DNA of 64,000 nt from Nageia nagi (Eukaryota; Pinophyta), in NCBI GenBank assembly GCA_050084985.1, contig JBITNC010000001.1:68448001-68512000 (forward strand), written 5' to 3'. Made by a program: the position numbers and the translations under genes. The notes beneath the pieces are model-generated. The model worked only from the letters and a program-made list of their open reading frames with translations, made no database searches and was not told the origin of the DNA. Below are positions 1-11,836 of the stretch, one piece after another. Numbering within the stretch: the stretch's first letter is position 1; the number at the start of each line of letters is the position of its first letter.

Positions 1-2100
1 ATCCAAGGAGAAATTTAACCAAATCCTGCAGGGATCAGGGCAGGGTTCTGACACTATTAGGCTTCATTCAATTTGCAGGTACATTCATTTTCTAAGATTA
101 TATGAGGCTTGTTCTTTTATTTGAAGCACATTCAAAACTTTTGAGGGCCATGAATTTGATACACTTGGATTTTCTGCAGAAAGAGGCTATGATACACTTG
201 GATTTTGTGCAGAAAGAAGATATGCTTTTTTCAGCATATAAGAACGAGTTAAAAAAGCATGGCCCAGTTTGGGGATGAGTCAAGAAGAGACTAAATGTAT
301 GTGTCAGATTTATCAAAGTGTACAGTTGATTGTGAAAGTCTGGAGATTAAAGATGGAACACAGAATTGCTTGTTCAGACTATTTGAAATCTATGATGAGC
401 TCATGTTCAATGTCTATTTCAGTTAATTGTTTTGACTACAAAGCATAAAATTATTAATGATACATTTTTATTTGCTAACAGTATGATGAATTAATGTAGA
501 TAGAACACAAACATCCATGTAATATCAAATCTCAAACTATAACCCTGATTGATATTATCTGAGAATGGTAACAAATTCAGACCAACAAATAGGAGCTGAT
601 TCAATAAAAAAATCAACATGCATATAACGATAAAGGCTATTAAATGTGATCATTTCTGTTTGAAACCTCTAATGCAATAGGAATGTGAAGGCTTAGTATA
701 ATAAGAATGAATATAGAGTTTTAAGAAGTCGGTATAATGGGAAAGAATGTAGAGTTTTAAGGAGAAGAGAGACTTGATAGACTTAGACCTGTCCCAAGAT
801 GGGTAATGATAACTATACAGGCATACCCCTATGTTAAAGTGATATCAACAATAATGTGTCACCGTCAATGTTACAGAGGAATTAGCTCTCAATGAACACA
901 CATGACCTAATGTACGACACTAATGACAAGTTGGTTGGCTTCTCAGCCGAAGCAAAATATTATTCGACACAGAACATTGTACATTATAGTAGAGGGACTT
1001 CTAACGTACCAAGCTGAAGTGGTAAATAAGTGGGGGCGTTCATAGTAAAGCTCAATGTGAATTCATATAGTGTAGTATGTAGAGCCAACTGGTTAAAATA
1101 TTTGTTGGAGCAATAAGTGTAGCCAGAAACTCCTCCAATCCCTACAGAGAATCATAAGTAATTTTGACAGAATAGATGCTACCAAACAGCATCTATACCA
1201 AAGGTTAATTCTCAAACTGAATTTATTAACATCCTCTTGTTAGGAAAGTTATAGTGGAAGAGTAGAAAGCGTCCTCCATCTACTAGAGAAAGATTGAAGA
1301 TCATCCAAATAACCTCAAGAGAAACGAAGTGGTAAGATTAAGACAACTGTTCAATCTTACCACCAGACCATCACTTAAAAGTGAACATTATCATTCAGTA
1401 ACCATGTAATTTAAATTTACTAGAACACTTAACTTAGATGCAAAGTAGAATTTGAGTTAATTATTAAAAGATAATGGTGTTTAGAATCAAGGTGTTTTTA
1501 CTAGAACATATAACTTATATGTAAAGTAGAAATTGAGTTAATTATTAAAAGATAGTGGTGTTTAATTCGAGTTAATTGTGAGGAGATAGTGGTGTTTAGA
1601 ATCAAGGTGTGGTATCTAAGAAGATTGAATAAATATGATATTTTAAATAATGAAAAGGTTATTAAATTTATTAATTTAGAGCATAGTTGTAAGAATTGGA
1701 AATGGATAGGAAACGTTTGATTGAAGAATTCAAATTAATCGAGATTTGGCAAAAAATCAACAAATAAGAAAAACCAAAGAATTTTCTCAATTAGTCATTG
1801 AAGCAAATTATTTTTAACCATCTCTCAACATTGCATATCAAATAAGACAACATTCCATATCAAATAACACATTACATAAGTGAAAACATAATGTAGGATT
1901 GGAAATTGTAAAGTTTCCAGTTTTGTATTTCATATCAAATGTCCAAAGATCAAAACACATGAAAGATTTCCAATTTGACAAAACCAAATTTAAAACAAAA
2001 CATTTATCTAGATTCTAACGTTCATATTATCTTTGTTTCCCTTTTCTCAGTCTCTCTTTTGTTACTCTAACCCTAGTTCTTGCTAGTTCTTCTACTTCTT
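1..2100. other. Unassigned AT-rich DNA
   Basis: I see no gene, RNA or recognisable transposon domain here on either strand; open frames are short and lack family motifs. The only internal structure noticed is the 81-bp tandem repeat at 1417-1616. It may be old transposon sequence decayed beyond recognition. Confidence 0.5.
1417..1616. repeat. 81-bp tandem repeat, about 2.5 copies
   Basis: The block beginning CTAGAACA at 1420 recurs at 1501, and both copies run through GAGTTAATTATTAAAAGAT and TGGTGTTTA. A third partial copy starting near 1566 repeats GAGTTAATT and AGAATCAAGGTGT. Local duplication; no function visible. Confidence 0.75.
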
Positions 2101-2129
2101 GGGGATATGACGGATCCCTATTTGTGGTT

Positions 2130-4896
2130 GTGACTCTAATCTAGATGCTTTAGCCCTTTCCTCTTCCTCTTTAGCCCTTTCCTTTCCTTTATTATTGCAA
2201 TAACTTCTTCTAACTTTTCAACATCTTAAGTTGAAATCAAATTCTTGAACATATAAAATTGTAAATGTCCATCAAAAGCAAATAAAATATATTCAATATT
2301 CAAATTCAATAGGTAATCAACTTATCATTAACTTGAAAATAGAAATCAAAATCTCTAACCTCTTATTGCACATCCCTCAACCATGAAGATTGTGGTTCAC
2401 TTCATTGATTTCATCCAACTTTATCACCTCACTACTAGTTCTTTCAATCAATCTATGAGGGAGGTGAAGGTTGTAATGCACAAAAACTAAATCATTCAAA
2501 TGCTCATGGGTGAGCCTATTGCTCTTCTTTTAATGTATATGCCCATAAGTGCTCCAATTTCACTTACACCAAACAACACTACATGGTTGGGATAAGATTT
2601 TGATAGCCACTTTTTGAAGATTTGGCATGCTACCACCATAATCCTCCCACCATAGATCTTAAAAAAAAACAAATAAGAATTTCACTATTTAACTTGTTTA
2701 ACAATTAGGCAATTCACTTTAAAAAATTAGGAATGCATTTTGTTGCGGTGTTACCTAAAGCTAGACTTGTCCTTGCATTTACACATTATGGGGATGAAAA
2801 CAAGTAGTCTTGTGCTCTATTGTATTCTTGAATCTCTTTGTTTAAAATTATGCAATTGGTATCCACATCAAGTACTAGATGTTTAATGGTCATGTGAAGA
2901 CCTATAAATGCCTATCAAAATTAAGTTGAAAATTAAAATCAAACTTGATTCTTGAATATTGAAATCAAAATCCTTAAAGTTCATTAATAGTTTAGTAAGT
3001 GACTTGATTAGTAGTGGATGCCTTTATTAATCTCCCCATTCAAAGGGTCAAAATTCTCCCATAGAAGAACTAGGAGTTCAAGTACAATCGCATTGTATGT
3101 AAAGGCTTATGCAATTGACCATTCCACCTATGATCTATTATCTTCCAATGTAATGAAACTTGGTTGCATCATAAACACAAAAAGCTTTTATGGCCTCCTT
3201 GGCCCTATCCATCGCTTTGTACAAGTACGCCATAGAGGCTTTGTTTGAGTACACAAGGTGAAACACTTTGACTAAGGGCTTTATAATATGCAAAGTGAAT
3301 TATGTAACTAAATTAATAAAACTTTTAATTAATAAATATTAATAGTAGAAAAGTTAAAAATCTAAAATAGAATTATACCTAAATAACTTCATGGGTTGGT
3401 ATCCAATAATCATCATCAAAGATTACATTAAAGACATTCCTATCATCTGGTTCACATGCATATCCAGATTCTATCCACTTGTCGCACACAAACATTTTCT
3501 TCAATGCAATTTGTTTGTTATAAAAACTTTGCAATGAAAGAAATGATGTTGCAAATTGTGTAGTGCTTGCATGCAAAATTCAAAAATTTATTTTAATGAA
3601 AAATTCAAAAAGTTAAAAATAAATGAAATGAAAATTCAGAAATGATAGAAAATCGACTTGGACATATTGGGTCCCTTCCATCTATGAAGTTTATCCTCAT
3701 CAAATGTAGGACCCAGTAATGATTGTAGATAAACTAGGTAATATTGTTTTCTTTTTTTACAACATTCTTGATGTCCTTAAGAAGTAAATTGAGAACATGT
3801 GCAACACAAGGAGTCTAAGCAATGGTAGTGTATTCATCTTCAATCATCCTCCTTGTTGAAACATATGCAATAATGTTATATATGATTACATGTACAGTAT
3901 AAAATTTAAATGAAGTTGAATTAGTTATTAAAAATTTAAATAAAATAAATGATAACTTAAACAAAATAAACCAAAATGAAATAGAATGAAATTTATTTAT
4001 TTACCATGACAATATTTTCAACCCCCACATACTCAATGACCTCCTGCAGTTGGCCAAATAAATAATCACCATTTTTATTTATGTTTGGATGTATCCACTA
4101 ACATCAAGAAGACTAGACCTCCTGAAGAAGAAACTAATAAGTTAAATAATTTTTTTTTAGCCCTATCATTCTAACCATCACAAAGAATGTTGCAGCCCTT
4201 GTTTTCAAATCTTTCTCTACTCCTCAATAACCCTCCTAATGTCTGTAACAACATCATCTATTATAGGTTCTCTCAAATCCTGGTAAGTTGGTGCCTTAAA
4301 TCGAGGACCACATTGCAACCATGTATGCCCAATATGACGAGTTCATCATATTGAAAGAAATATCAGAGAAATAGTAGAAATATCCCATTGCCTTTCTAGC
4401 TTCTATAAACTTTTCCTTATACTATGTTGCATTAAATGTGGTCTAGCCACCACAAGGTGTAAAAAAATCACATCTCATATACTATTACCACTTGTAGAAG
4501 GTGGTGTAGAATACCTAACCCTATTGGTTATTTTGCATTGGCATTGCCTTCTTCTTGGATAACTGTAGAAGAAGGAAACCCTAGGGGTGGAGGTGGAGCG
4601 ATGGATACGATGTAGGTTTGACCATTTGTGCTTATGTTCTCTTCTTTGTCTCCTTTTTTTTTGCTTGGGTCTCCAAGTAGGTATTTATTTATGTCAGACA
4701 TCATTCCATGATCAACATAGGAGCAAGGTCTAATATTTTGCCTAATAATTCTTGCTAAATGAAACTTCATCCTAAATTCCCCTCTAGTAAAAATTTCATT
4801 GCAAAAATTGCAAGTGTTGTTACCTTTTACTTCAATTGTTGTCATATAACCCCAACAAGGGTTCATTTTTACCCCTTGTCCTTGTGAAGAATTCAT
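2130..4896 (-). pseudogene. hAT-superfamily transposase pseudogene
   Basis: A decayed DNA-transposon transposase reads right to left. The first 122 codons (4896-4528) are open and contain a BED-type zinc finger, with NTCNFCNEIF followed by KFHLARI and a later Cys. Downstream in other frames come a DUF659-like stretch near 4130-4020 (GDYLFGQLQEVIEYVGVENI), the TPCVAHVLNLLLKDI signature near 3810, an open 65-codon piece at 3576-3379 (QFATSFLSLQSF, CDKWIESGYA), and the C-terminal hAT dimerisation domain at about 2640-2400 (WWEDYGGSMPNLQ, AIKILSQ). Frameshifts and stops lie between all blocks, so no functional enzyme is made. Known family behaviour is cut-and-paste transposition with 8-bp target duplications; I did not locate the terminal inverted repeats, so element ends are undefined. 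The order of domains makes the hAT assignment firm. Confidence 0.88.
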
Positions 4897-5340
4897 AGCT
4901 GCAACTGTAAAAATTTAAAAACAAATAAGCAATGTCACAAGGGGCAAGGAATCATAGACATTAGAAAAAAATAACAAGAATACCCACTAAAATTCATAGA
5001 CAAACAAGAAAAATAAATTTAATTTTTACAATTTATTTTTTGTGTTGATTATTATTATGTATGCCATTTGTTTTCTTTATGGTAGAGTTTTTTGCACTTT
5101 GTGGATATGTGTAGAATTAAAACTAATTTTATCAAAATTTTATGAAAAGGTGTCAAAAGGACATAAACAACACCCCAAACAAATTCCTGGCCTTTCGCAT
5201 ACTAAGTCTATATTTTGGTTTTCCTTTTTCTTTTGGGTTGTCTATCTTTTAACATTGTTTTTCTTTTAAGTTTTTGTCTTTTCGACTACTTTTTTCTATA
5301 GTTACAACTTTGTACGAGTATAATTACGATAAACTATCTA
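4897..5340. other. AT-rich DNA between hAT and SINE-like element
   Basis: No coding signal beyond short chance frames. It could include the 5' non-coding end of the hAT element, but no terminal repeat was identified. Confidence 0.4.
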
Positions 5341-5490
5341 AAAGGTAAAGTCTACATTTAATGTCCTTTAAACCTATTGGTTTGTTGGACTTGTCAAGAG
5401 CTTTTAAATATCACCAACAAAGGGGGTGGAAGTTGAACTCAAGACATTTAATGTGGGTTCCTTCATGCCTCACTTGTCTCCCAATTGCTA
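5341..5490 (-). mobile_element. SINE-like element, copy A
   Basis: About 150 bp that match 54914-55075 along the whole length. Read on the minus strand, both contain a tRNA B-box-like stretch (AGTTCAACTTCC here), then TGATATTTAAAA, then a 3' tail containing AAACCAAT and GACATTAAATGTAGAC. That tail is closely related to the tails of LINE copies at 5646 and 57068. Sharing a 3' end with a LINE is the classic arrangement of a SINE and its mobilising partner. The SINE assignment is inference: the A box is weak. Confidence 0.5.
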
Positions 5491-5554
5491 CAATTACAGT
5501 AACAACTACAACATACACCATAACAAAAATAGCTATAATCATAATAATAATTAC

Positions 5555-5625
5555 AACAAAACCTTCTATGATCATCACTTAGTCAACAACCGACAACCTT
5601 TTGCAATCAACATTGAGCCAACACA
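5555..5625. repeat. Short copies of the ACAACCTTCTA repeat
   Basis: Two degenerate units (AAAACCTTCTATGATCATCA and CGACAACCTTTTGCAATC) resemble the 34-bp minisatellite at 28097-28270, in the same orientation. Both loci lie beside a copy of the LINE/SINE tail. Confidence 0.55.
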
Positions 5626-5645
5626 ACTATTTTTATAAATTACTA

Positions 5646-6660
5646 AGATAGATAGATAAGTCTTTTAATGTCTTTATAAACCTCGTGGTTTGTAGCACCT
5701 ATCAAAAATAGTCCATAAATGAAAATATATCAATTAATTATTTGAATGAGAATATATCAATAAAATAGATAGATATAGATAAGATATCCCATTGATATTT
5801 TCAAAAGTAAATACCAGTTAAGAATTTGAATGATTGGTTCTCACATAATTAACTTGTATAAAAATCGCCAAATTTGTTTTGATTATCTTGATTTAAGAAT
5901 TCGTTGATCGAGTTGAAGTTACATATAAGGTTTGTCTAATTCCTTTCTACAATGGGCAACAAAAGATAAAATGATTCTCATCCTCTATGATATTTAGATT
6001 ACAATGCTTACAAATTCTTATATCCCAAGGTGTTTTAGGTGTTGTTTATCTACTAGTTTGACTATGTAAATCATGTGAATTAGTTCGTAATTTTGCGATT
6101 GCAAGATTCATTTTGAGACTAGTAATCTTATGTGGGTATGAGAGGTTCAATTTTAGGATTAAATATATTTGTATAGTAGGGTAGTTTTCTTTTATATTTG
6201 ATATTATCATCATTCCAAACTTTTTGATTTACTTCATTTGCAATTTAAACTTCTAATTTATGGTTATTCGAAGGGGTTATATTATTGTGTAAATCCCAAA
6301 AATCAAGCTACTTATTAAAATATTTTAGCCAACCTCTTTTGAGACAATAATGATTTGTATAGGTTTGTTGGGTAACTACATACAATCCATGGGAATCTAA
6401 TTATGTTACTTTATAATTGTATAATATATACTATTTTAAAGCTTTACTTTCAATAAGGATTAAAACAAACCTCCATAAGGAGTATGAGGTAAGGTATATT
6501 ATTTTCAATTTTGAAGTTATAAAGGATAATTTGTTTTTGAATTTGCTCAATTTTATTCCATGTTTATCAAGATATGCTTCTACCATAGACTTCACAACCA
6601 TAAAGTATTACTAGAGTTACAAGGTAGGAGAAAAGACTTATCTTTTTATCCCAATTATAA
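5646..6660 (-). pseudogene. 5'-truncated LINE, 3' half of the ORF and tail
   Basis: A non-LTR retrotransposon remnant on the minus strand. Near 6620-6500 the translation gives LYGCEVYGRSIS followed by TWNKIEQIQK, a typical region C-terminal to the reverse transcriptase of plant LINEs. At about 6015-5930 it gives RICKHCNL followed by DENHFIFCCP, the Cys/His zinc-binding motif at the end of LINE ORFs. The 3' UTR follows, ending in the tail TTTGATAGGTGCTACAAACC and then TATCTATCTATC at 5665-5646. Stops and frameshifts are abundant. The 5' part including the catalytic domain is missing, as expected from aborted target-primed reverse transcription. The 3' UTR also matches 57068-57340, where a second copy retains part of the reverse transcriptase, so both belong to one LINE family. 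Confidence 0.75.
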
Positions 6661-6695
6661 AGTCCTACATTTTTACATTTATTTTCCAACAACAA

Positions 6696-6996
6696 ACTTT
6701 TCCATGGCTATCATGAAGCATCATGCTATGTAGAAGTGACTTTTCTATGGATACCATGAAGCATCACACCATGTAGGAGCAACTGTTCCATGGATGCCAT
6801 AAAGCGCCATGCCATACAAGAGCAACTTTTCTATGACTTCCATGAAGCATCACACTATGCAAAAATTACTTTTCCATGGCTGCCACAAAGCATCATGCCA
6901 TGTAGAAATGACTTTTCCATAGCTTCCATGAAGCATCACGCCATGTAAGAGTGACTTTTCCATGGCTACCATAAAGCATCACACCATGTAGGAGGA
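6696..6996. repeat. 43-bp minisatellite, 7 units
   Basis: Seven units of exactly 43 bp, beginning at 6696, 6739, 6782, 6825, 6868, 6911 and 6954. Each starts with ACTTTTCCATGG or a variant and contains AAGCATCA and GCCATGTA variants. The period is perfectly regular although units have diverged at several positions. A single related core (TTCATGAAGCATCACGC) occurs at about 29001-29017. Confidence 0.93.
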
Positions 6997-8670
6997 AGAC
7001 TTAAATGCTATTGTTGTTACATATGTTGTATGGCACATTGAGTAATTATTTATCTAGGAACTCTCTCTTGTTCATGGGTAAATGTATGCAACTATGTTTT
7101 AAAATTTATAAGTTAAAAATAGTCAATGAATCGATTGAAAATATTTCTCAAAACATAGGACGATAATATTGGTTGTTCTTTCTTAACATAGATTTCATTT
7201 TATAGGCTTAATGTCTCAAAACTCTTGGCCATACTTAGGGTTTTATTAATTCAATGTTGTAGATAAATGAAATATCATATAACTGGTAAAAAAAGAAAGC
7301 TATAAGTTGAGGGCAAACTAAGTCTTGAGGTTAAGTTTCCTTCTATATTGTGATTTGGACATCTATAGATGGAATTGTACCATAATGTTGGTAACCAAGA
7401 AGACAATATGCTTACCAATTTAATGTTTTATGCTCTCATATAGTTTCACTTTGGGTTTTTAAAACTTCAACTAGAATACATGATTATCTTGATGCCAAAA
7501 TGGTGTAATGTCCTTCAAATCCTATATTATTTCAGTATAGTCACCAAGTAAGGGGTTTAAATAGGTGTTTGAGTAAACTTATAAGCTTAGAGCATCCATA
7601 GGAAAAAATAACTCCTTTACCTCAAGAAAAGGGTATGTGTTTGTAAATTTGATCATTTCTATTCATGGATAAGAATTGTTAGATGCTTAATGCATTTTCT
7701 TGCAAGATATACATAAAACTTATGAAATATATTATTTTATGTATAAAGTAATTATTTTTATATAAGCATATAAGGGAATTAAATTGTTCATAACATTATT
7801 GTATTGCAATAGAAAAATAATCTATGTAATTTGGTATATGATATGATGATGATAACTTATTGCATACATTATAATGTTTGGGGCATGTAGTTGCCATTTG
7901 GCTATGGTAATATCATTTTTTCATTGTAGCTTTTGGAAGAATTTTATCAATAAAATTTAATTTAAATTCTTATGAATTACTTTATTTCATCTTTCAAATT
8001 ATTTATCAATTTAGACTACTAATTTCTTTTATCATATGTTCATGAGTGAAACATAAGTGTTGTAATTATTGGGGTTTTATGGAGGAAAAGAACATAAATG
8101 TAAGTTCCTTCGAGAGTGCAAGGGAAAAGATTAACCTCTTTTTATGTAGGAGGAACACACATAACATTCATCCAAATGATTATGAAATTGAATATTTGAT
8201 ACCACACTCAAATGTAGAAGAGATATTGGAGACACATGAAACTTAGTTCAAGGTGAGAGCTACTACACCATATTTATATGGTAATGGTGGAGAGGGATAC
8301 ATTGATTGATAACAACAATATTGGAGGTAAAGTAAATATTATCTACTAGTGATTCCTACAAAGTTGAGAGCATTGAACATGGAATAAGATCAACTATGGG
8401 GTTGTTCGTTTGGTCAAATAGGCAATGAAGGCCATTCAATGCCCTTGGTACAAAAAATAGAAGCTTGGTGGGAATTGTTGGAAAGTAACTTTAGCTTCCA
8501 CTCATAAAGAAATCCCTACAGCCATACCAATCCCAAATTCTAAAGGATTGATGAATATGGAAATGGAACTTCTTTGGGATTATTTTAAAAAGAAAGACTC
8601 AAACTTTGAAGTTGATTGGAGCTTAGTAGTATAGTCAATGCATGGATGGTGTGACCAAGAGCCAACGAAA
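6997..8670. other. Unassigned DNA upstream of the gypsy insertion
   Basis: No recognisable domain. A 66-codon open frame at 8046-8246 (+) has no family resemblance and I do not call it a gene. The right edge (8671-8675, GAAGA) is the left target-site duplication of the gypsy element. Confidence 0.45.
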
Positions 8671-8675
8671 GAAGA

Positions 8676-9085
8676 TGTCAGGATCCTACACCCTAACATT
8701 TTAGTGTTAGTATTAGTATTTTAATTAAATTATCAACTTATATTATAAACCATAATATTATGATTGTAAGGGTGAGGCTCGATTTTGCATGACTATTAGG
8801 GTTAGGGTTAGTATATTATAAATTGGTAGAAGTGTGTGGAGAAAGGCATATTGAACATTATTTTCACTTTTGGAGTTATAAGGAGGTAGCCCCCTCAAAG
8901 CGGCTTGTGATTCTATTACTATTCAGTAAAATCCTATTCTTACCTGCTTATTGTTGCTATTTCATGTTCTAATTATCAATGCATGCTCTATTATTTCCAC
9001 TAGATTAGTTGTCATTTTCCTATTTCAAATTGATATTCATTACATTTCTACAATATTTTCCATTCATATTTGTAGCATTGTAACA
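8676..9085 (+). repeat. 5' LTR of the gypsy chromovirus
   Basis: Begins TGTCAGGATCC and ends ATTGTAACA, 410 bp, matching 27084-27493 along its full length. It is preceded by GAAGA and followed by a degraded primer-binding site. It contains TTAGGGTTAGGG, which is part of the LTR and not a telomere tract because the 3' LTR has it too. Confidence 0.95.
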
Positions 9086-9086
9086 T

Positions 9087-9100
9087 TTAGTATCAAAGCT
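9087..9100 (+). promoter_or_regulatory. Primer-binding site, initiator Met-tRNA type
   Basis: TTAGTATCAAAGCTC directly after the LTR resembles TGGTATCAGAGC, the complement of the 3' end of plant initiator tRNA-Met used to prime minus-strand synthesis. The G-to-A differences fit decay. Confidence 0.75.
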
Positions 9101-9829
9101 CTTTCTAGGGCCATTTTAATGTAAGAAAATAAAAAAAAAATCTTAGAGATCTAAGCTAGAAACCTTGTACTGGAGGTTTTAAAATATCCAAGAGGATCTA
9201 TCATTTTTGGCTAAGCACACTTGCCCATAAAGCTATGTGTGAAGTGAGGTGCAAAAAAATCTACACCAATACCTAGGCCTCAAATAAACCCTACATAGAA
9301 TCAAACTCCACATACTGAAAGGTATATCAGAGACTATCTAGGCTATAAATGAAAACTAGATAGGAAACTATGTCGACCATCTGTAAATTGTAGTGCACTA
9401 GCAAGTGTTGCTAGAAAGTTATTTGTCATAGAAGCTATCTTTGCAACCTCTTTTCTTATGAAAGTTGGATAGGAGGGGTGTTTAGACAAGCCTATAAAGC
9501 AAATAATCCTTACCCTAGAATTGTTCCTTCACATCAAAAACCTTGATTTGGGAAGTAGAATGTATGACATGCAATTTTTTAGAGCTGCCAAAAATAGCAA
9601 TTCAGAGGCGGCAAAACCTTCAAAGCTAAATAACTAAAAATTTGTACCATTTTAGCAGTTGCTAAAATAATTAGATAGACCCATAGACGTAAAAAAAGTT
9701 AAAGAGTTTGAAAATCATCATTGGGAGACCTAGTCCATTGTGATCATCTTTTTAAGTTAATTATTTTGATATATTACATCCATACACTTTTTTGGGCACT
9801 TTCTAAAAATAACAGTTTCTAAAAATAAT
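9101..9829 (+). other. Gypsy 5' leader
   Basis: Non-coding stretch between the primer-binding site and the first recognisable gag codons. No specific structure seen. Confidence 0.5.
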
Positions 9830-10284
9830 AGCTTTAGAAATAGAAGTTGTAGAAATGGTACCTGAGATAAGATCCTAGATAGCAGCACAAGTTGGTCCTA
9901 CCATGATGACATTTCAAACTATGATCCAACAAATGGTAGATACACTTACTAGTACATTCAAGATAGAAATCTAACAAATACAAACCCAAATGCAAACCCT
10001 TGATAGTAAATGTGATAGTGTCCAACTAAGTATCAGTCATACCAATAATGCATCTAGTTCATAGAAATCAAGGAAGTAAAGAAATCCATAAGGGTATCAT
10101 CATAAATTTCAAGGCTAACAAGGTGGTTTCATTCTTCCCTACACAACCAAATTGGATTTTCCTCCATTTGATGGAGATGATCCCACTAGCTAGATTTATA
10201 AATCTAGACAATATTTCACATTGAACCAAATTCCAAAAGATTTGAAGGTGTGCATGGTAACTTTTCATTTGGATTGTGAGGCTC
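9830..10284 (+). pseudogene. Gypsy gag, 5' part, cut by the copia insertion
   Basis: Translation gives a Gln/Met-rich helical N-terminal segment (TMMTFQTMIQQMVDTLTSTF) and then the start of a Retrotrans_gag domain: LDFPPFDGDDPTS, QYFTLNQIPKD, FHLDCEAL. Several in-frame TAA/TAG codons occur where Gln or Trp is expected. The reading resumes on the other side of the copia element at 19446 with the continuation beginning WH, so the two parts were one gene before the insertion; TCCAA (10285-10289) is the duplicated target. Confidence 0.85.
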
Positions 10285-10289
10285 TCCAA

Positions 10290-10790
10290 TGAGAGAATTA
10301 GCACTACTCTAATTCCCAAGGTCCAAGACTATAGAAAGCTCAATCATATTCAACATGCAACATCTACAAGCTACTAACACATTCACACAATATGACACCA
10401 ATATAATGTGGTTCCTCCCTCCTTGGGAGTACATCCACAACTATTTCTCTATTCTCAATCTATGCACTTCTTACTACAATTCTCTTCCTCTCCTACACAA
10501 CCTAGTAGAGTAATCTTACTCCAAAACTTAGATGTGTTTACAAGAGGAGAGGCCCTCTATTTATAGCTTGAGAGCACCTTCCTAACCTCCCTTTAACCCA
10601 AGGGTTAGGTTAGGGTTACAATAAATGTGTGACCTAACTTTAACCTACCAACTAACCCCATGGTTAGGTCAAAGTCCACACATAATAAAGAATTCAATTA
10701 ATCCCTTAAGGTATCTACATATCCTTTAAGTTATTAATTGAACTTACAAGGAGTTTAGATATTCACAATATTTAATTACAAATTCTAACA
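10290..10790 (-). repeat. 3' LTR of copia element 1
   Basis: 501 bp; on the minus strand it starts TGTTAGAATTTG and ends ATTCTCTCA. It pairs with 18940-19440 with seven substitutions and no indels. Confidence 0.97.
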
Positions 10791-10799
10791 CTCCCCCTT
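10791..10799 (-). promoter_or_regulatory. Polypurine tract of copia element 1
   Basis: Minus strand AAGGGGGAG lies immediately before the 3' LTR, the expected plus-strand priming site. A similar run (CTCCCCCTTAATGCAAT on +) is next to the LTR at 36675. Confidence 0.85.
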
Positions 10800-11836
10800 A
10801 ATGCAATATTGGGATAGAGCGTAGAAGAAAGAAGAGAGAGAGTAAGAGAGAGTTCTCCTCCATAGAGATATAAGTGGAGATGAGAACATTTACATATTTG
10901 AGAATCTTTTTGAGAACTAGTATGAGACTCACTACATTACCATTTGACAAAATGGTTTACAATACAATCATTAACCACAACTGGTTTCACTGTACATAGT
11001 AGTCGATCAACTTTAAGCTGACATGTGAGTCTCCATGAGCTTGCTTTCACAAGGTGAGTAACCTGCATTTCTGAAGAAGATCCTGCATGCTACAAGCAAC
11101 TCATGAAAAAAATTAGTTAGATGCATCATATATTCAAATAAGAGAATCAAATAATGCCATCTTATAAATAACTGATTAATGGTGCACTATAAGTCATCAT
11201 AGAGATGCCAAGCCATTACTCATAGTCACCTATTGTATATAGACATGTGTTGATTATTAATAGAGCATAAAACTTGTACAATGAGTTTCTCAAGTAGAGC
11301 AAACTCACCACGGAGGTATAGAATGTACAACAAGTTCGTCACGCAGAGTGAACTTACCACGAAGGTATATTAATTATATGCTCAAAAATTGTACAACAAG
11401 TTTCTCACGTAGAGCAAACTCACCATGGAGGTATAAAGCATAAAAATTGTACAATGAGTTTCTGACATAGAGCAAACTCACCACGGAGGTATAGAATGTA
11501 CAACAAGTTCGTCATGCAGAGCGAACTTATCACGGAGGTATATTAATTATATGCTCAAAAATTGTACAACGAGTTTCTCACGCAGAGCAAACTCACCACA
11601 GAGGTATAAAATGTACAATAAGTTTTTCATGCAGAGCAAACTTACCACGAAGGTATAAATATGTACAACAAGTTTGTCATGCAGAGCAAAATTACCACGG
11701 AGGTATAAAATAATCAACACTCTATAACAACAATTGTACAACAAGTTTGTCACACAGAGCAAACTTACCACGGAGGTCTAGAATGTACAATCAAAAAAGG
11801 CCTCTTAGAGGTGAAGTTGTCATCACTAACAAAAGT
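10800..11836 (-). other. 3' UTR of copia element 1
   Basis: About 1 kb between the end of RNase H and the polypurine tract with no coding signal. Its main content is the tandem array at 11274-11790. Confidence 0.8.
11274..11790. repeat. Minisatellite with two-level periodicity in the copia 3' UTR
   Basis: Nine units of about 47-65 bp, each with TTGTACAA, AGTTT or AGTTC, CAGAGC, ACTCACCA or ACTTACCA, and GGAGGTATA. Starts are near 11274, 11323, 11389, 11447, 11497, 11562, 11609, 11659 and 11724. Units 2 and 5 carry the same insert (TTAATTATATGCTCAAAAA), so three units repeat as a higher-order block of about 173 bp (11274 versus 11447). Confidence 0.88.

Noticed and set aside
8046-8246. 66-codon ORF on +
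   Set aside because: No recognisable domain and surrounding frames are closed; insufficient evidence for a gene.
8806-8830. TTAGGGTTAGGG resembling telomere repeats
   Set aside because: It lies inside the gypsy LTR and is present in both LTRs (also near 27205); only two units and not the plant TTTAGGG form.
11274-11790. Regularly spaced repeats as a CRISPR-like array
   Set aside because: Units are contiguous without unique spacers, lie in a plant retrotransposon 3' UTR, and no cas genes exist.
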